This document shows positions 14,802 through 26,959 of a stretch of DNA of 64,000 nt, piece after piece. The stretch covers positions 3,102 through 67,101 of the forward strand of contig NW_001799555.1 of NCBI RefSeq assembly GCF_000165425.1, in the 5' to 3' direction. The notes beneath the pieces were generated by a model. The model saw nothing but the letters and a program-made list of their open reading frames with translations, did no database searches and was not told the origin of the DNA. The translations under genes and the position numbers were made by a program. This DNA comes from Paramecium tetraurelia. Its lineage: Eukaryota > Ciliophora > Oligohymenophorea > Peniculida > Parameciidae. Each line of letters starts with the position of its first letter. The first letter of the stretch is position 1.

Positions 14802-16415
14802 TCAATCATAGATCAACTAGTCTTCGATTTGATGAACAGTACTTTTCTGCATTTCATTTTCTCTCCTAATTCTATTTATAATTCTGTCTGATTCTTTTTG
14901 CCAATCTGTTGTAAATAAGCTAATTGTAAAAAGAGTAGTCAAAATTAAATTTGAAATTCCAAATCCTTACCAAATTCCCTTAGTACCATTTCCAAGTCCC
15001 CAGTCATAAGCGAAAAAGGAGACTATAGGAACACAACAAACAAAATATGCAAATATAGTGGAATACTAAAATATTTCTAATTCTAATACCTAAACTAAAT
15101 TTGCTTTATTGATTCCTTTTAATGCTCCACTTAAAGTTCCCTACATTCCGTCTATTATTAATGAGCCACCTATCATCCAAGGCAGAGAATCCCTCAATAC
15201 ATCTTTTGTTTCATCTGCAAACTGATCCTTTCCACTTTCTGCTGTGAAAAAATCAATAAATCCATCTTAGAATACCCACAATAAAGATGCACACAAGGCA
15301 CATGTTATCACGAATATTAGGATTCCCACAGCTACATATTGTTTTGCTCGTTTAATATCTCCCAATCCCATTTCAGTGCCAACATATGACATAATTGCAA
15401 TTGATAAACTAATTGGCAATCCTTAAATGATTAATGTATATTATTACTAAAGAATGTGCCTGACACTGTCTGAAGTGCTAAATGTGCATTTACTGATGGA
15501 GTGTTTAAACTTAATGCCACGAATGTTAACAAAACAAAAATAAAGTATGCACAATATATGTGGACTAATATAGGCATTGAAGTCTTGCAATATTGTAAAC
15601 CTAGCTTTTTGATTCTAGGAATGTCAGGTAAGAATTTGATTCCTTAAAATATTGTCCTTTTGTATTCGGTCAATTAAATGAATACTATAATAAATTATAA
15701 AATTCTTACAGAATATGAATAACATGTTGAATATTTCAGTCATTATGATTGCAAAACCTGCTCCTGGGATTCCCCATTCAAATTTCATTATAAATAACCA
15801 ACTAAAAAGCCAGTGTAAGAGCAAAGTGATAAAATGGATTATGGCAAATGGATAAGTAATTTTGTATGAAGCCATGAAAATTTTGATGCTTTCAAAAATG
15901 ATTGCTAAAATAATGGCTGGAATCAGAAACCACAGGTATTCCCAAGCGCAATCTGCTGTTTCCTCTCTTTGAGATTCTTCCACAATAAGGCTAAACGGTT
16001 TTTTGATTGCTATTAAAATGCCTGAAAAGGGTATCAGAAACATCAACATCACATACAAATTGACATTGAAGAATCGCTTTGCAAGTTAGTGATTTCCATC
16101 GCCAATTGCCTATGCTGTATGCATATTTAGAGATTGATTAAATCCAAATCCAATAGGAAGCACAATAATGTAGACACAATTCAAAGCAAATCCATACCCA
16201 GCTACATCAATTTAAGTCATTCTTTCATAAAATATAAAAAGTTACCCTTTGTTAATGTAATGCAAGGTGATACTCACACAAATGTCCAAACAGACATATC
16301 CAAACACAGTTTAGAAAGAACAAACTAATAAATTCCAAAACATCTTTAATAACGTAGGCTTATCATCTTTATCCACTTGTATCTCTGTGTTTGTCAAATG
16401 ATGGCAAGAAAGCAT
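14802..16415 (-). CDS. MATE-family multidrug/organic cation transporter
   Basis: The 520-residue product has about 12 hydrophobic segments. MATE-like blocks include TQIDVAGYGFALN, IGFGFNQSLNMHTAQAIG, LPISLSIAIMSYVGTEMG and PWMIGGSLIIDGMQGTLSGAL. Two introns were recognised: a 25-nt one at 15685-15709 and a 26-nt one near 15413-15446. Removing both joins the frames and makes the length divisible by three. MATE proteins export drugs and metabolites in exchange for protons or sodium; the substrate here cannot be told. The family call is firm from fold and motifs, but the exact N-terminus (ATG at 16415) is an inference. Confidence 0.88.
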
Positions 16416-17416
16416 AATTATGAAAGAAATTTAATGTTTTAATAAAAACGATTTATTCAAATTTAAAGTGACTGAATTGGATATATTAATAATAGGTCAC
16501 GTTAATACTCCAGATTTTAATTAATTTAACGTAAAATGCCATAGCTTCACAATTCTATATTGATTTTATAATCCTCACCAATTCCTTAATTTTAGTATAA
16601 TAAACATCAGTTCTGTAAAAGAAGTTATAAATAAATTTCTGAATCGGATGATGCGCACTCACTAATTGATATAAATAAATCGATTAATTGTATTTTAAAT
16701 CGAGGAAAATATACAGATTAGAGAATAAGAATAACTTAAAGTTATGTATAAACACTTATAGAAAGTATTTTAAAATAAACCATAATTAATATATATATTT
16801 TAATTCATGAATTGAGAACTTACGATGATAATCTGCAAGCTTATATTTATTAAAAACTAGTTAGGTATTGTAAAAGTACAGAAAACCTATTTACTGAATT
16901 AAGCTCTAATAACATTTTTTATTTCACATAAATTAATAAATTGTAGATGAAAACAAAAAATTTCTGATTCTATGTAATTAAATAACAAGGTAAATGATTT
17001 GCAAGTACATTTAATTTCTGAAATAATTAAATATCAACTTTAGAGATTGTTTCAATTAATTCAATCAAATTATAAAGAAAAACTTGTCAAAGGTTTGACA
17101 CTAGATAATTCTTAAAAAACTATCGAGTGATAGAGGTTGTATGATTGTGATTAAAAATTATATAATTGTTCCTATTATCTTTATTTATCCTGATCCAGGG
17201 TCTAACACTGATTCTTTAAAATCTAAAGGGATATGTAGAGGGAATAATGAATACAATAAAATTAAAGTAGTGAATCAAAAAAATGAGAAATCTCTATTAA
17301 CCAGATTTCGGGTTGACTAATGGGATATTAGAAATTTTACATAAATTAAATGTTTTTCTGAAAATATATAAAAAGTTATTATCATAATAAAAATAATTGG
17401 GAATCCAAGTGAAATT
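16416..17416. other. 1-kb divergent intergenic region
   Basis: This separates the start codons of the MATE gene (minus) and the CSC1-like gene (plus). No frame longer than a few dozen codons carries recognisable motifs. It probably contains both promoters and 5' UTRs. No specific element was identified. Confidence 0.5.
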
Positions 17417-19456
17417 ATGAATGAAATTTTTCCAGATGTCTCAGTTCCTTACCCTTCTAATTCTGCAGATATCAGTAGTCTGCCTTAAGTAACCATCCAA
17501 CAAGCACTTGATCATCGATAAGCCAATAGAGTCGGTCGACCAAATTATAAAGGAAGAATTTGTAATTGTTGTGGCTTGCAAATTGTATAAATATATTTAA
17601 AAAGGAAAGAGAAAACTTCAATTTGGGAATATCTAGTGATCAATTGGGATTTCTAGGCACCGGCTATCCTTTGTATTTTGATTTCATCAAATCTTGTTTA
17701 ACAATTATTGCCATCCAATACATCACAGTTGGTAATTTCTAATTAATAACTCACATTGGAACATTGTTTGAATTATCAGAGACATAGTAAGGATTATAAG
17801 AAAAGTAAAGCATCTTAAGTCTCACTGCTCTATACTTTACTATGATCTACTTAATTTATTTTAGACATAATTAAATTAAGTTGGATAGTTTTTGTGACTT
17901 AAAACAAACCACCCCAGGAGATTATACAGTCCTATTCTAAAAGTTACCTTTGGATTTATCAAGAGAAGAATTAGAACTGAAAATAAAGGAGGAATTCGAG
18001 AATGTAGTAAAAGTGTGCTTCATTTTCAAATAAATAATAAAACAAAAAAACAACAAGAGAATGTTTCTAGATCAATTATAAGATACATACTTTGAACAAA
18101 ACTAATTTTCTGGCAATGCCCTAGTATCATTTAAATATAAGGAGGATAAACTTAAATTATTAAAGAAGGCTAAATACAATAAGTGGAAATATTATTTAAA
18201 ATAATTATTGCATTTAGACTTAAATAATGATGGATATTTAAACTTTTAAGGGATACGTTTAGCTGTAAGATAGGCTCCAGAACCTACAGATATTAATTGG
18301 AAAAGTTTAAATGAATGGATAGAATTATCATAATTCAAAAGATTACTGGAAATCTTAATCAACTTTTTGTTATTGATATCCTTATTAGTAGTGACTTGCA
18401 CTACAGAATAAAAAAAAAACAAAATTATTTCATTTAAATCCAGTTTTACACCTCTAATAACTATTATTTCTTATTATGTTTTTCCATTACTGACCAAAAG
18501 GATAACCTTTCGAAAATACATATCTTGGACATAAACTGAAAAGAGCTAATCCTTTAAATTGACTATCCTTATGTCTTTGTTTACAATCTATATAGCTTAA
18601 TTTGTTGATGGAGAGTTGTTTTGGCTTTTCGCTTGGTATTATCTTATAACTATACTTTAGCAATTCATTTCTTCCTCCACTATTTATACTTTTAAGACTC
18701 TAATAGTAAATAAAGAATTATAAAATTAAATATTAGCCACAACCATAAACTTAAGATGAATTGAATAGACTTTATGAGCTTCAACATCACAATTTAATTA
18801 GGAATCATGCTTACATCATTTATACTATGATAATTACAAACATATATGGGAATCTTATGCCTATTAATTCAATTATGTCATTTATAGGATTAAGTCTCTA
18901 TTATTGGGCTGATAAATATGTACTACTTAATCATTCTACTGTCAAATATTAACCATCTTCAAATTTATCGCTTGAAATGTTTACCTTAATATCATACACC
19001 CCTTTAATTATTTCATGTCAAACGTATATGAACTCCGACGAGAACAAGATTTCTCTAATTTAATTGATCAGTGCATTCATATTCTATTTGATTCCTAAAG
19101 ACCTAATAATAAACAAAATCTGGAAGACAAAGAAGATTAAAGAATTTTCACCTTATGATGAATCTCAATTCAATTCCTGCTATGATAGAACAAATCCTGC
19201 ATTGCAAGATAAAGCAATTCATAACTGGGTAAACTAATAAAAGAAAGCCCATGCCAAATAAAGAAGAGTTTTACATTTACTAGATTAGGAATAAAAGGCC
19301 AAACAAAAACGAACTTTGGAAAAATAATTAACAAAAATTTAGAAATAAATCAGTTAACTCGAAGCTTAGTTGGAATAAAAATAAACTGCTAAACTAATAA
19401 CATAATCAGATTAAGTTTCACAAAGCTTTAGCTAAGAGAAATCGTAAGACTCATGA
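17417..19456 (+). CDS. CSC1/OSCA/TMEM63-like mechanosensitive cation channel
   Basis: Removing a 20-nt intron at 17585-17604 and a 31-nt intron near 18706-18736 gives 662 residues. N-terminal hydrophobic segments (SLTALYFTMIYLIYF) are followed by a cytosolic RRM-like part (DYTVLFQKLPLDLSREELE) and the family hallmark APEPTDINWKSL at about residue 280. A multi-TM pore region follows (e.g. NIYGNLMPINSIMSFIGLSL, FLIPKDLI). The last 70 residues are a Gln/Lys-rich coiled coil ending at TGA 19454-19456. OSCA/TMEM63 proteins are osmotically or mechanically gated calcium-permeable channels; that role is taken from the family. The N-terminal extracellular tail usual in the family is short. The start ATG is the first in frame. 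Confidence 0.85.
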
Positions 19457-19874
19457 ATTATTGACATGTGTAATTATTTAAACATTCATTATATAATCAA
19501 AATTCAATTATTTATAATATAATATTAGCCATCTTGAGTAATATAACTAAATAATTATTTCCATTTGAAGATTGATGAAAATCGTTTAACTAGTGATAAT
19601 TCATGAATATTTGTTTTTTATTTCTACAAATCATTAAATAAGATTTGATTTTGCTATTTATAACAAACTCAAAAATGTTATACTTATAAGATTCTCAAAT
19701 TATCCACTATCATAAGATATTGGGTAAGTCAATTTATGTTGACTCAAAAAACTAAGTCATGCAGACTAAATTACCACAATTCCATTTAATATATCAAATA
19801 GTCTAAATTATTAATATCAATTAATTTACTATTAATATATAATTTTTTATAACTCCACTATTAATAATTTTTTT
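19457..19874. other. intergenic region
   Basis: This 418-base AT-rich spacer separates two co-directional plus-strand genes. No gene, repeat or motif was recognised; it presumably holds the 3' UTR of the channel gene and the promoter of the next gene. Confidence 0.5.
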
Positions 19875-20450
19875 ATGAGGAAAAATGAATATGATCTATT
19901 TGTAGATGATTAGATCTCATCCAAAAAATATTAAGTAACTCTAAAATGCAAGTATTACACAAAGGTTTCGCAACTAAAAAAGTATTTACATAAATTCATT
20001 AAATCAAATTTCGACATAATTCATAATGATATTACCCTTTTAGAATCAATGATTGTAGATTAGATATTCTCTCTACATTGCTAAAATATCATTACAATTT
20101 GTAGGAAAACAGATCCAATGATTGAGATTTTAGTTAATCATAAACTCTAGTATAATAAATAGCTAAAATAATAAATTATTTAGAATGAACTATTACCACA
20201 TGAGGAATGTGCTAAAACAGAAGATATGTAAAGTGAATTAGATACCTCCTCAACAACTATATCAAGAAAATGCGTACCTTGTGAAATCTAAAATAAAATG
20301 ATATCGCACTATGAAAGTTCAATATTAAATTTAATCGAAGAAAATGAATAACTTTAATAATAATTAAAATAACTTCAAAATGATAAAAGAAAATTAAACT
20401 AAAAAGAATGTATAAAAGTAAATCACACAAGAAAACAAAAAAGATCATGA
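19875..20450 (+). CDS. hypothetical 191-residue protein with C-terminal coiled coil
   Basis: This is an intronless complete frame, MRKNEYDLFVDDQ...to TGA 20448-20450. It is Lys/Gln-rich. Residues about 145-185 (IEENEQLQQQLKQLQNDKRK) look like a coiled coil. The pairs CKYYTKVSQ and CVPCEIQNK are too few to call a zinc finger. No family was recognised. Its last codons overlap the 3' end of the convergent CDPK gene by six bases, sharing the palindrome TCATGA. It could be a cytosolic scaffold, but no function is supported. Confidence 0.6.
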
Positions 20451-21994
20451 TTATATCAATTTTTTCATCATATTTGTAAATTCAACCAAAGATAAAGCCC
20501 CATCATGATTTGCATCAACCTCATTCATTATTTCTATCCATTAATCATTCCCAGCCAAATTACACTTGAATGCTTCACATAACTCTTCAACATTAATATT
20601 CCCAGAAGCATTCTAAAATATATATTTTGACCAATACTCTATCAATTAATTTAAACGCTGTTTCAATCTTAGATTTTTATAAAATGGCCTATTTATCAAT
20701 TGCTTGGGCTAAAAATTGTGAGTAAGATATAGTTCCATCTTCAGCGCATATCTTATTGGTTTGCATTTCAGTTGTCTCAACATCAAATATCTTCAACATA
20801 GCAGTCTATAACTCTTCAACATCAATATAACCATCATTTTTTTAATCTATATATGTAAACACCTCTCTCAATTCACTCAATTCCTCTCTTGAAGCTAGAT
20901 ACAAAACTATCAATTTCAGAGTAGCTTCTTATAATTTAGATTGACTATTATAATTTATTAAATTAGTCAGCACTCTTCTTAATTAGCTATCACTAACCTA
21001 CAGTTCAAAATTCTTGACAATCCATGGATCATTCAATGCTTATTCAATTGTCATTCTTTGACTGGGATCTTTATTTAACATTTTCTTGATAAATTCTTTT
21101 GATTAGATACTATTCTTGTTCCAATCTTATTCATCAAAAACCAAAGGCTTCTTTAAGACATTGTCAATAATTTTCCTATTAGATTCTCCACCAAAGGGAG
21201 GATACCCACATAATAAAATGTAAGTTATAACTCCAATAGCCCAAATATCAACTGATTCATTGTATTTTTTTTGATATATTTCTGGAGCTTAATAGAAAGG
21301 ATGATTAACTGAACTATGCATTTTATGGGAAATCTTTTAACACATACCAAAATCAATCAAAATTGCGGATGCAAATTCAGAACTTCTTTCAAGCATGATA
21401 TTTTCAGGTCTGATTTCTCTGTGGGCAATTCCATGAATATGGCAATAATTTAATGCGTATAGCAATTATCTTATAATTCTTGCAGCCTATGCTTCAGAGA
21501 ATGTTTTTTTCTCTTAAATTTTGCTAAATAATTCTCCTCCAGAATAATAGTCTGTGATTATGTAATGAAATCTGTCATCACTATAATATTCATTTATTTT
21601 TAAAATGTTTGGATGATCTAGCTTTTCTAAAATGTTGACTTCTGATGTTACTCTTTCTTCTTCCTTCTCACTGGCATTCTTTTATACTATTTTTACAGCT
21701 CTCATGATTCCGGTTTTTTTATTTATTACTTTTCGTATTTCAGAGTATTATCCTTTACCGATTGGAGGAGTCAAGAATTAGTACTCTGTGCTAACTCGAC
21801 CCTTCTTCTTAATTAAAAGGTTTAATGCTAATACAGAAGGCTTTTCTATTTTTATGACTTAATCTTTTACATTCTTATTTTCTTTGATACTCTTATTCAA
21901 ATTCTCCCTAGCTTTTCATCATTTTATTACCCATAGATTCTTGATAATAATGTTTATTTAATATTTTATAATCAATTTTAAATGCCATTAACAT
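20445..21994 (-). CDS. calcium-dependent protein kinase (CDPK) with atypical HRE catalytic loop
   Basis: The product has 499 residues after removal of two 25-nt introns, one in the N-terminus (after QRKQE) and one inside EF-hand 3 (between LIDR and NASG). The kinase domain has a Gly loop IGKGQYSEIRKV at about residue 70, RAVKIVQ with the ATP Lys, LIDFGMC and QAPEIYQ. The catalytic loop reads HREIRPENIM rather than the usual HRDxKPEN, so the catalytic Asp is Glu and the Lys is Arg (21400-21423). Four C-terminal EF-hand positions follow: DQKNDGYIDVEE, a weak second one, DRNASGNINVEE and DANHDGALSLVE. CDPKs couple calcium to phosphorylation; in ciliates they are numerous. The loop change may lower or abolish catalysis, so this could be a pseudokinase. 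The start is at 21994 or at the next in-frame ATG 21988. Confidence 0.9.
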
Positions 21995-22071
21995 TTCGAT
22001 ATGGTTTATAGTTATGTAGTAAGGTAAGTTGAGTTGAAAGAAATTACCAAATTAAATTAAAATACATTATC

Positions 22072-23184
22072 TCAATTAAATAATTCCTTCACTTTATTGA
22101 TACATCCAATAACTTTATCTCTTAGAGTTTTGATTGTCAAGTTAAATCCAGCTTTAATTTAAAAATCACCATCTAAGTAACCTCTGATAATTAATTTGTC
22201 GTCTTTTTAACTGACTCTCAATCCCCCCAACACTACTTGGCCTTCCTAAAACTATTGAGATCTAGGTAAATCACAAAAAGATTACATTTTCAATTAGTAT
22301 TGATCTTGTATTCTGATCGATTTGTAAACAATATAATAATCTTCATTTAGCAATTCTGTATATTTTACATATGTAATGAATTGTTGCTTTATCATCAGAT
22401 GTTTGTTTATTTGCATTTCTCCAATAGACATCTATTCATTGACCTGTTGCAATTTGTAGTTTTCAATCAAATCAAATTCAAATAGAGAGTTTTCGTTTGA
22501 CCATTTAAGGAATCTATTGATTTCTGTACTTAACTCAAATTGAAACCTATATTATAACCATTATATAAACACTTAATTTAAATGAACATGACCTTTTGCA
22601 CAAAATAATGCGAGAAATACAACTCTATATTATTCATATTCTGAATGTAAGTGTCGCTGTCATCTATAATATCCACTAATTCTGTAAATTTCTCAAGGGC
22701 CTCCTATACATATATGGTTAATTCATCAATTTTAATTGAATCAATGTTAGTGAAAACAAAAATTCCATTTTCTATTGATTTTTAATACTGTTATTGCGGT
22801 TGAATTGTATTATCTGAAGTCTATTTGTCTTACTTTTTTAGAATAAACTTATCTTCTTCTTTTAATTGCACTGTTTAGCTTATTGAAGGTGATCTTACAA
22901 TGGACAACTATTTATTAGAAATGGTTTCCAAAGTTAGATCATTCTCATTCTTTTCCTCATTTTTGTCTACTTAGCATGATGATAAATCATTAGAATGAGT
23001 ATGATCATGTGCAAAACCTAAATTTGGGATGGAATAAACTTATCTATTATGCTTATATTTTTCCTTATGTTTCTTCAGCAGGATTGTTGGATAAGTTCAC
23101 TAACTAATGTGATGACACTGAGACAGAGGGCTTGCTTCTAATCAAGAAACAACACTCTTTGCATTTAGAGATTAATAATCCCAT
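22072..23184 (-). CDS. hypothetical protein with N-myristoylation-like start, possibly START-like lipid-binding domain
   Basis: Introns of 22 and 26 nt yield 354 residues. The start MGLLISKCKECC has Gly2, Ser6 and nearby cysteines, fitting N-myristoylation plus palmitoylation and hence membrane attachment (inference). Residues about 60-150 are polar and low in complexity. The C-terminal 200 residues contain FITYVKYTELLNEDYYIVYKS and RGYLDGDFQIKAGFNLTIKT, which resemble the core of StAR-related (START) lipid-transfer domains; this is weak and unverified. It ends 77 bases before the CDPK start, in the same orientation. If START-like, it would bind a lipid or sterol at a membrane. Confidence 0.6.
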
Positions 23185-23396
23185 TTTATTTAAAAAACTT
23201 GATTATTATAATAATACTATTATGTATTTTGTCATCATTAAATAATTACTTGATTTTTGTAAATATATGGATAAAAAAGTTATGATTTCAAAAAACGTAT
23301 ATTTTTTGCCTCATTCTGGCCTATCATGATTTATAAACAAAATAAATAATCTTTGGTAATTATTTATAGGTTTTAGATTAAAATATCATCATAGCA

Positions 23397-23807
23397 TCAA
23401 ATTTCAAATGAACTTTACTTGCCTAGATGAAGTGGACTTAATCCTGTTCCAGAATCTCTTTTTGAATTACTTTGATCCATCCCAAATTTGATTATCTAAA
23501 TTGTATTAATCATGGGTGATTCTCCTATCGTTTGCTAAAACACTATCCCTTGCTATTTTGGTAATTCACTAGATTAATCAAAATTCTACTAAAACTCATG
23601 TTCTTTTGAAGTAGGATCTGTCTTAAATTTAAGTCCTAAGGATTTTAAATATGCCACAACTCGCCTTTCTATTTCCAATTATTGTAAATCGTGACAGTGA
23701 AATTGAGGTAATAAACTATCCAATGATTCTACAGACTCTCGAGCAAAGTCTTCAAGAATTTCAATTTTCGACCGTGATAAATCCTCTCCTTTTTTACCAT
23801 ATTACAT
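23397..23807 (-). CDS. hypothetical 136-residue protein
   Basis: An intronless complete frame starts MQYGKKGEDLSRSKIEILED and ends LGKQSSFEI at TGA 23397-23399. The first 75 residues are mixed-charge and predicted helical (e.g. LQQLEIERRVVAYLKSLGLK); the rest is Gln/Ser-rich. No family was recognised. It lies 50 bases downstream of the Noc4 stop in the same orientation. Confidence 0.6.
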
Positions 23808-23857
23808 AATTATGAAATTTGATTAATAATGATAAGAATTCTGATTTATATATAATG

Positions 23858-25033
23858 TCAAAATTATGCTTCCAATAGTTATTAATCTTACAATTCGATT
23901 ACATCATTTAGGTTAAAATAATCAAAAATACTTAAGTCATCTTCTAAATAAGATATTATCCTCTTAATTTCAGGATGCCAGTGACTAAATTATTTAAACC
24001 AAAAATACTTCTGATAAGATGCTATCTCCACAAGTTGAGCCTCTCCTTATTGGAGGAAGTGTTTTAATTATACATGCTTTTTGAAGATATTGAAAATAAT
24101 TTGAGTAGCTGCCAACTGCAAAGAACAAGACTCTTTAAGACATGCTCTTAGTACTGATTAAATTATTCTAGCCAAGGTTTATAAGGGGACTTTTGTCGAC
24201 TTTGTTGCTACATCTATTAATTTGAATAATTTCGATTTGGAGGAACTTTCCAATGCTCCTTCAGTTTCAATTATCTGTATTAACTATTTAAATATTAAAT
24301 ATATTTATACTCTTTCATAAAAATTGTCCAAATTATAATTAAATCTAGTAATTAATATTAATAATGATTATAGAGAATTTATTTTTAATTCTAAACCTCC
24401 ATTATCTATGCTATTTTACAGAAAGTCAGCCAAAATTAATGGGTTGTCTACTTTATCAACCAAGTGAGTATTAATTAATTTTGAAAATTATAGTCTTTCT
24501 TAATCATTTGTGATCTTGGATAATTGTTTTTAAATAAAAATTGTGAATTGAGCAGCATCATTTTACTCAATTTATGGGAATTTTTTTATTAATATTATAA
24601 ATTTTTCGAAGTCTAGAGGAAGGTATTGCAACACCTAAAAATAATTCGAATTGATGGGGATTTCTATTCCTTTTTCAACTGAAGTTTACACAAGTCTGAC
24701 ATAGGGTGGACAGTCTATAGTTTGTTAAATGCTTAATAATAAATCATCATAAAAGGAATGTTAGAACAACAATCTCAAGTAAACACTCCATTTAATATTC
24801 AAAAAATTGTCAACCTAATTACTTTCATTTTATCTGTTGTTGTTTTTTCTCAAGTTCCACTAATTCCATTCAGATCCATATGAAATGGAAAATAACTTTT
24901 TATCTTACAGATATAAAAAAATCCTTCTTAGAGTTTGAACTAACTCTTGTGTCAGGGGCATAGATAATAGTGAATTAAGTTTGTTCAGATTCCCATCCTC
25001 GATAATCTCACTTGCTAATTTAAGGATGACCAT
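23858..25033 (-). CDS. NOC4: Noc4/CBF-family nucleolar ribosome-biogenesis factor
   Basis: The frame encodes about 391 residues. The C-terminal half matches the CBF/Mak21/Noc4 domain: ILADFLQNSIDNGGLELKIN, SLLILITRFNYNLDNFYERV, KLFKLIDVATKSTKVPLQ, then FSHWHPEIKRIISYLEDD and a terminal DYFNLNDVIEL. Noc4 acts with Nop14 in assembly and nucleolar export of the small ribosomal subunit (established for yeast). The protein is shorter than yeast Noc4, mainly at the N-terminus. A 27-nt stretch at about 24278-24304 (gtataaat...aaatag) could be a further intron that leaves the frame intact. The start at 25033 is 21 bases from the nearest divergent ATG at 25055. Confidence 0.8.
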
Positions 25034-25054
25034 CAATTAAAATAATTATAATAA

Positions 25055-26959
25055 ATGCAATAATTATTAAAGGAAGGAGGGAACAGAAATCCTAAATAAA
25101 ATTAATTTGAATGGAGATCTATCACTCCTGAAAGAGAATTTGGTTAGATGTTGCAGGGCAAACCTCTTATAACTGAACCAAATGAAAATAAATAAACAGC
25201 TAAATCTATGAGTTAGGAAAATAACATGAATAATCAAGATTTCTAATCGAAGCACACAAATTTAAATAAGTTGTTAATACCTGATAGTTAGTAATAGAAA
25301 TTTTAGAGGCCCTTGAATTACATGTAAACATCTTTAAAGAAAATGTCAGAAATTGGATAACAAATCAATTCAATATTACAAAAGTTCAAATAAAATAGGA
25401 TCCATAGACCTTAATCAGATTTAAATATGTTTGATAAGCATTCAATGATGAAAAAAACTAGTTAAAATGACATAAGTCTATCGACTAATTTGAATTTGAA
25501 TCATAGTTATATTGATATTCGAGGCACTGAGACTGAACGATCTTATTTTCAATACAAAAATCACAAGGATAATGGCAAATAATTAAACAAGGATTCAAAG
25601 GACTATCAATTCCTATTCTAGAATAGTAATAATTAGTTTTAAACGAATTCTTTAAAAAAAATTATAGAAAAAAAAATAGCCTAAGCCATGCAAACAAATA
25701 CTAATAATATGTTATATAATGATTACAAAAAATAAATTAACAAAGAATCAAAGTAGGAAAGATCTTACAACATCTAAAAATACATAACAAATAAATTCTT
25801 AAGGAATTCCTCCTGTCTATAAGCAAATGAAAAAAGTGATAGGAAGAATAAATAAATGTCTAGTTATTTTTCTTAGAATCATTACTCTAAAAGTCAATCA
25901 TCATTCTTAATTGAAAGGGAAAATAGCAAATCAGAGAATACAACTAGTCGGAATAACAGGATTAGAGTGTCTAGTTACATTAAAACTCCTACTAAAAACA
26001 ATAGCGATCTAATCAAACAATTTAGTCCTCGATTTATTTCTTAACAACTATCGTCATATTAAGTTAGCTCTAGCAAGATTAATTCATTGTTGTCATCCAT
26101 GAATAAAGATATAGAAAAGATAAAAACATATAATAATATTTAAAATTTGAATATTTATCATATCTAGGCAATACCACTGTTTTTAAGTAATGATCCAAAT
26201 TAAACTCACGTTATTGTTGGATGTTCTGATTTATCTGTTCGAGCAATTAATTTATACTCAGGTAGAATTTAAGTCTTGGGGAAGCATTAGAGGCCAATCA
26301 AATCTATTACTAAGGTTGTGATTTAACACAATTTTAAGACTTTTTACTCCTGCTCTTTGGATAATTAAGTCATTCAATGGGTTAGTGAATCAATGCATGG
26401 TACCTATAGGTTGAAACATTCTTGGAGAATGGATGAAGTCCCTTTGCAACTCTATCAAACTGAAAAAGGAGTATTATATATTGTAACAGCAAATTATATA
26501 TTCTATTTTTCATCTGTTACGAAAAAACAAATCAAATATCACGGAGTATTCAATTGTATGATTCAAACATCCAGCAATATTTTTGTGGCTATTGATAATT
26601 TCATCTACAAATTATAGGCTGACTCTCTGTAATTGGTTTGCACTTCAAAGAAGCCAATTAAAAATATGATATACGAAGAAGGCCTACTTTATGTACTTTA
26701 AAGAGATGGAGCCTTATTAATTTATGAAGAAGCCAAGCATTTAAAGTTTAATTCGGAAATAGACATAGGAGCTATGAATATCTTTACTATGCAAAATGGT
26801 TAAATTATTATCTAAACTAATGACAGCGAATTTATTGTGTATTCTTAACAAATAAGTAAATCATATCAGATAGATGGTAAAATCAAATGTCTGCTAGCAT
26901 TATAATAAATGTTATTAATTGGAAGTAATAAAAAATTGATCGAAACACTAAAATTTTGA
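25055..26959 (+). CDS. WD40-like beta-propeller protein with long disordered N-terminus
   Basis: This is an intronless frame of 634 residues. The first 370 residues are Asn/Ser/Lys/Gln-rich and probably disordered. From about residue 370 short WD40-like blades appear: HVIVGCSDLSVRAINLYSGR, FYSCSLDNQVIQWV, LLYVLQRDGALLIY, EFIVYSQQ and LLALQQMLLIGSNKK, consistent with one propeller. Such proteins are scaffolds; no partner is visible. ATG 25055 is in frame and gives MQQLLKEGGNRNPK, but it leaves only 21 bases to the Noc4 start. ATG 25148 is the alternative. Confidence 0.7.

Noticed and set aside
15624-16058. A separate 144-residue minus-strand gene ending at 15624
   Set aside because: The TGA falls in the wrong frame after an unspliced 25-nt intron (15685-15709); splicing continues the MATE protein.
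17626-17900. Unspliced frame of the CSC1-like gene through 17626-17840
   Set aside because: It runs into TGA; the 20-nt intron at 17585-17604 gives a continuous, hydrophobic and family-like sequence.
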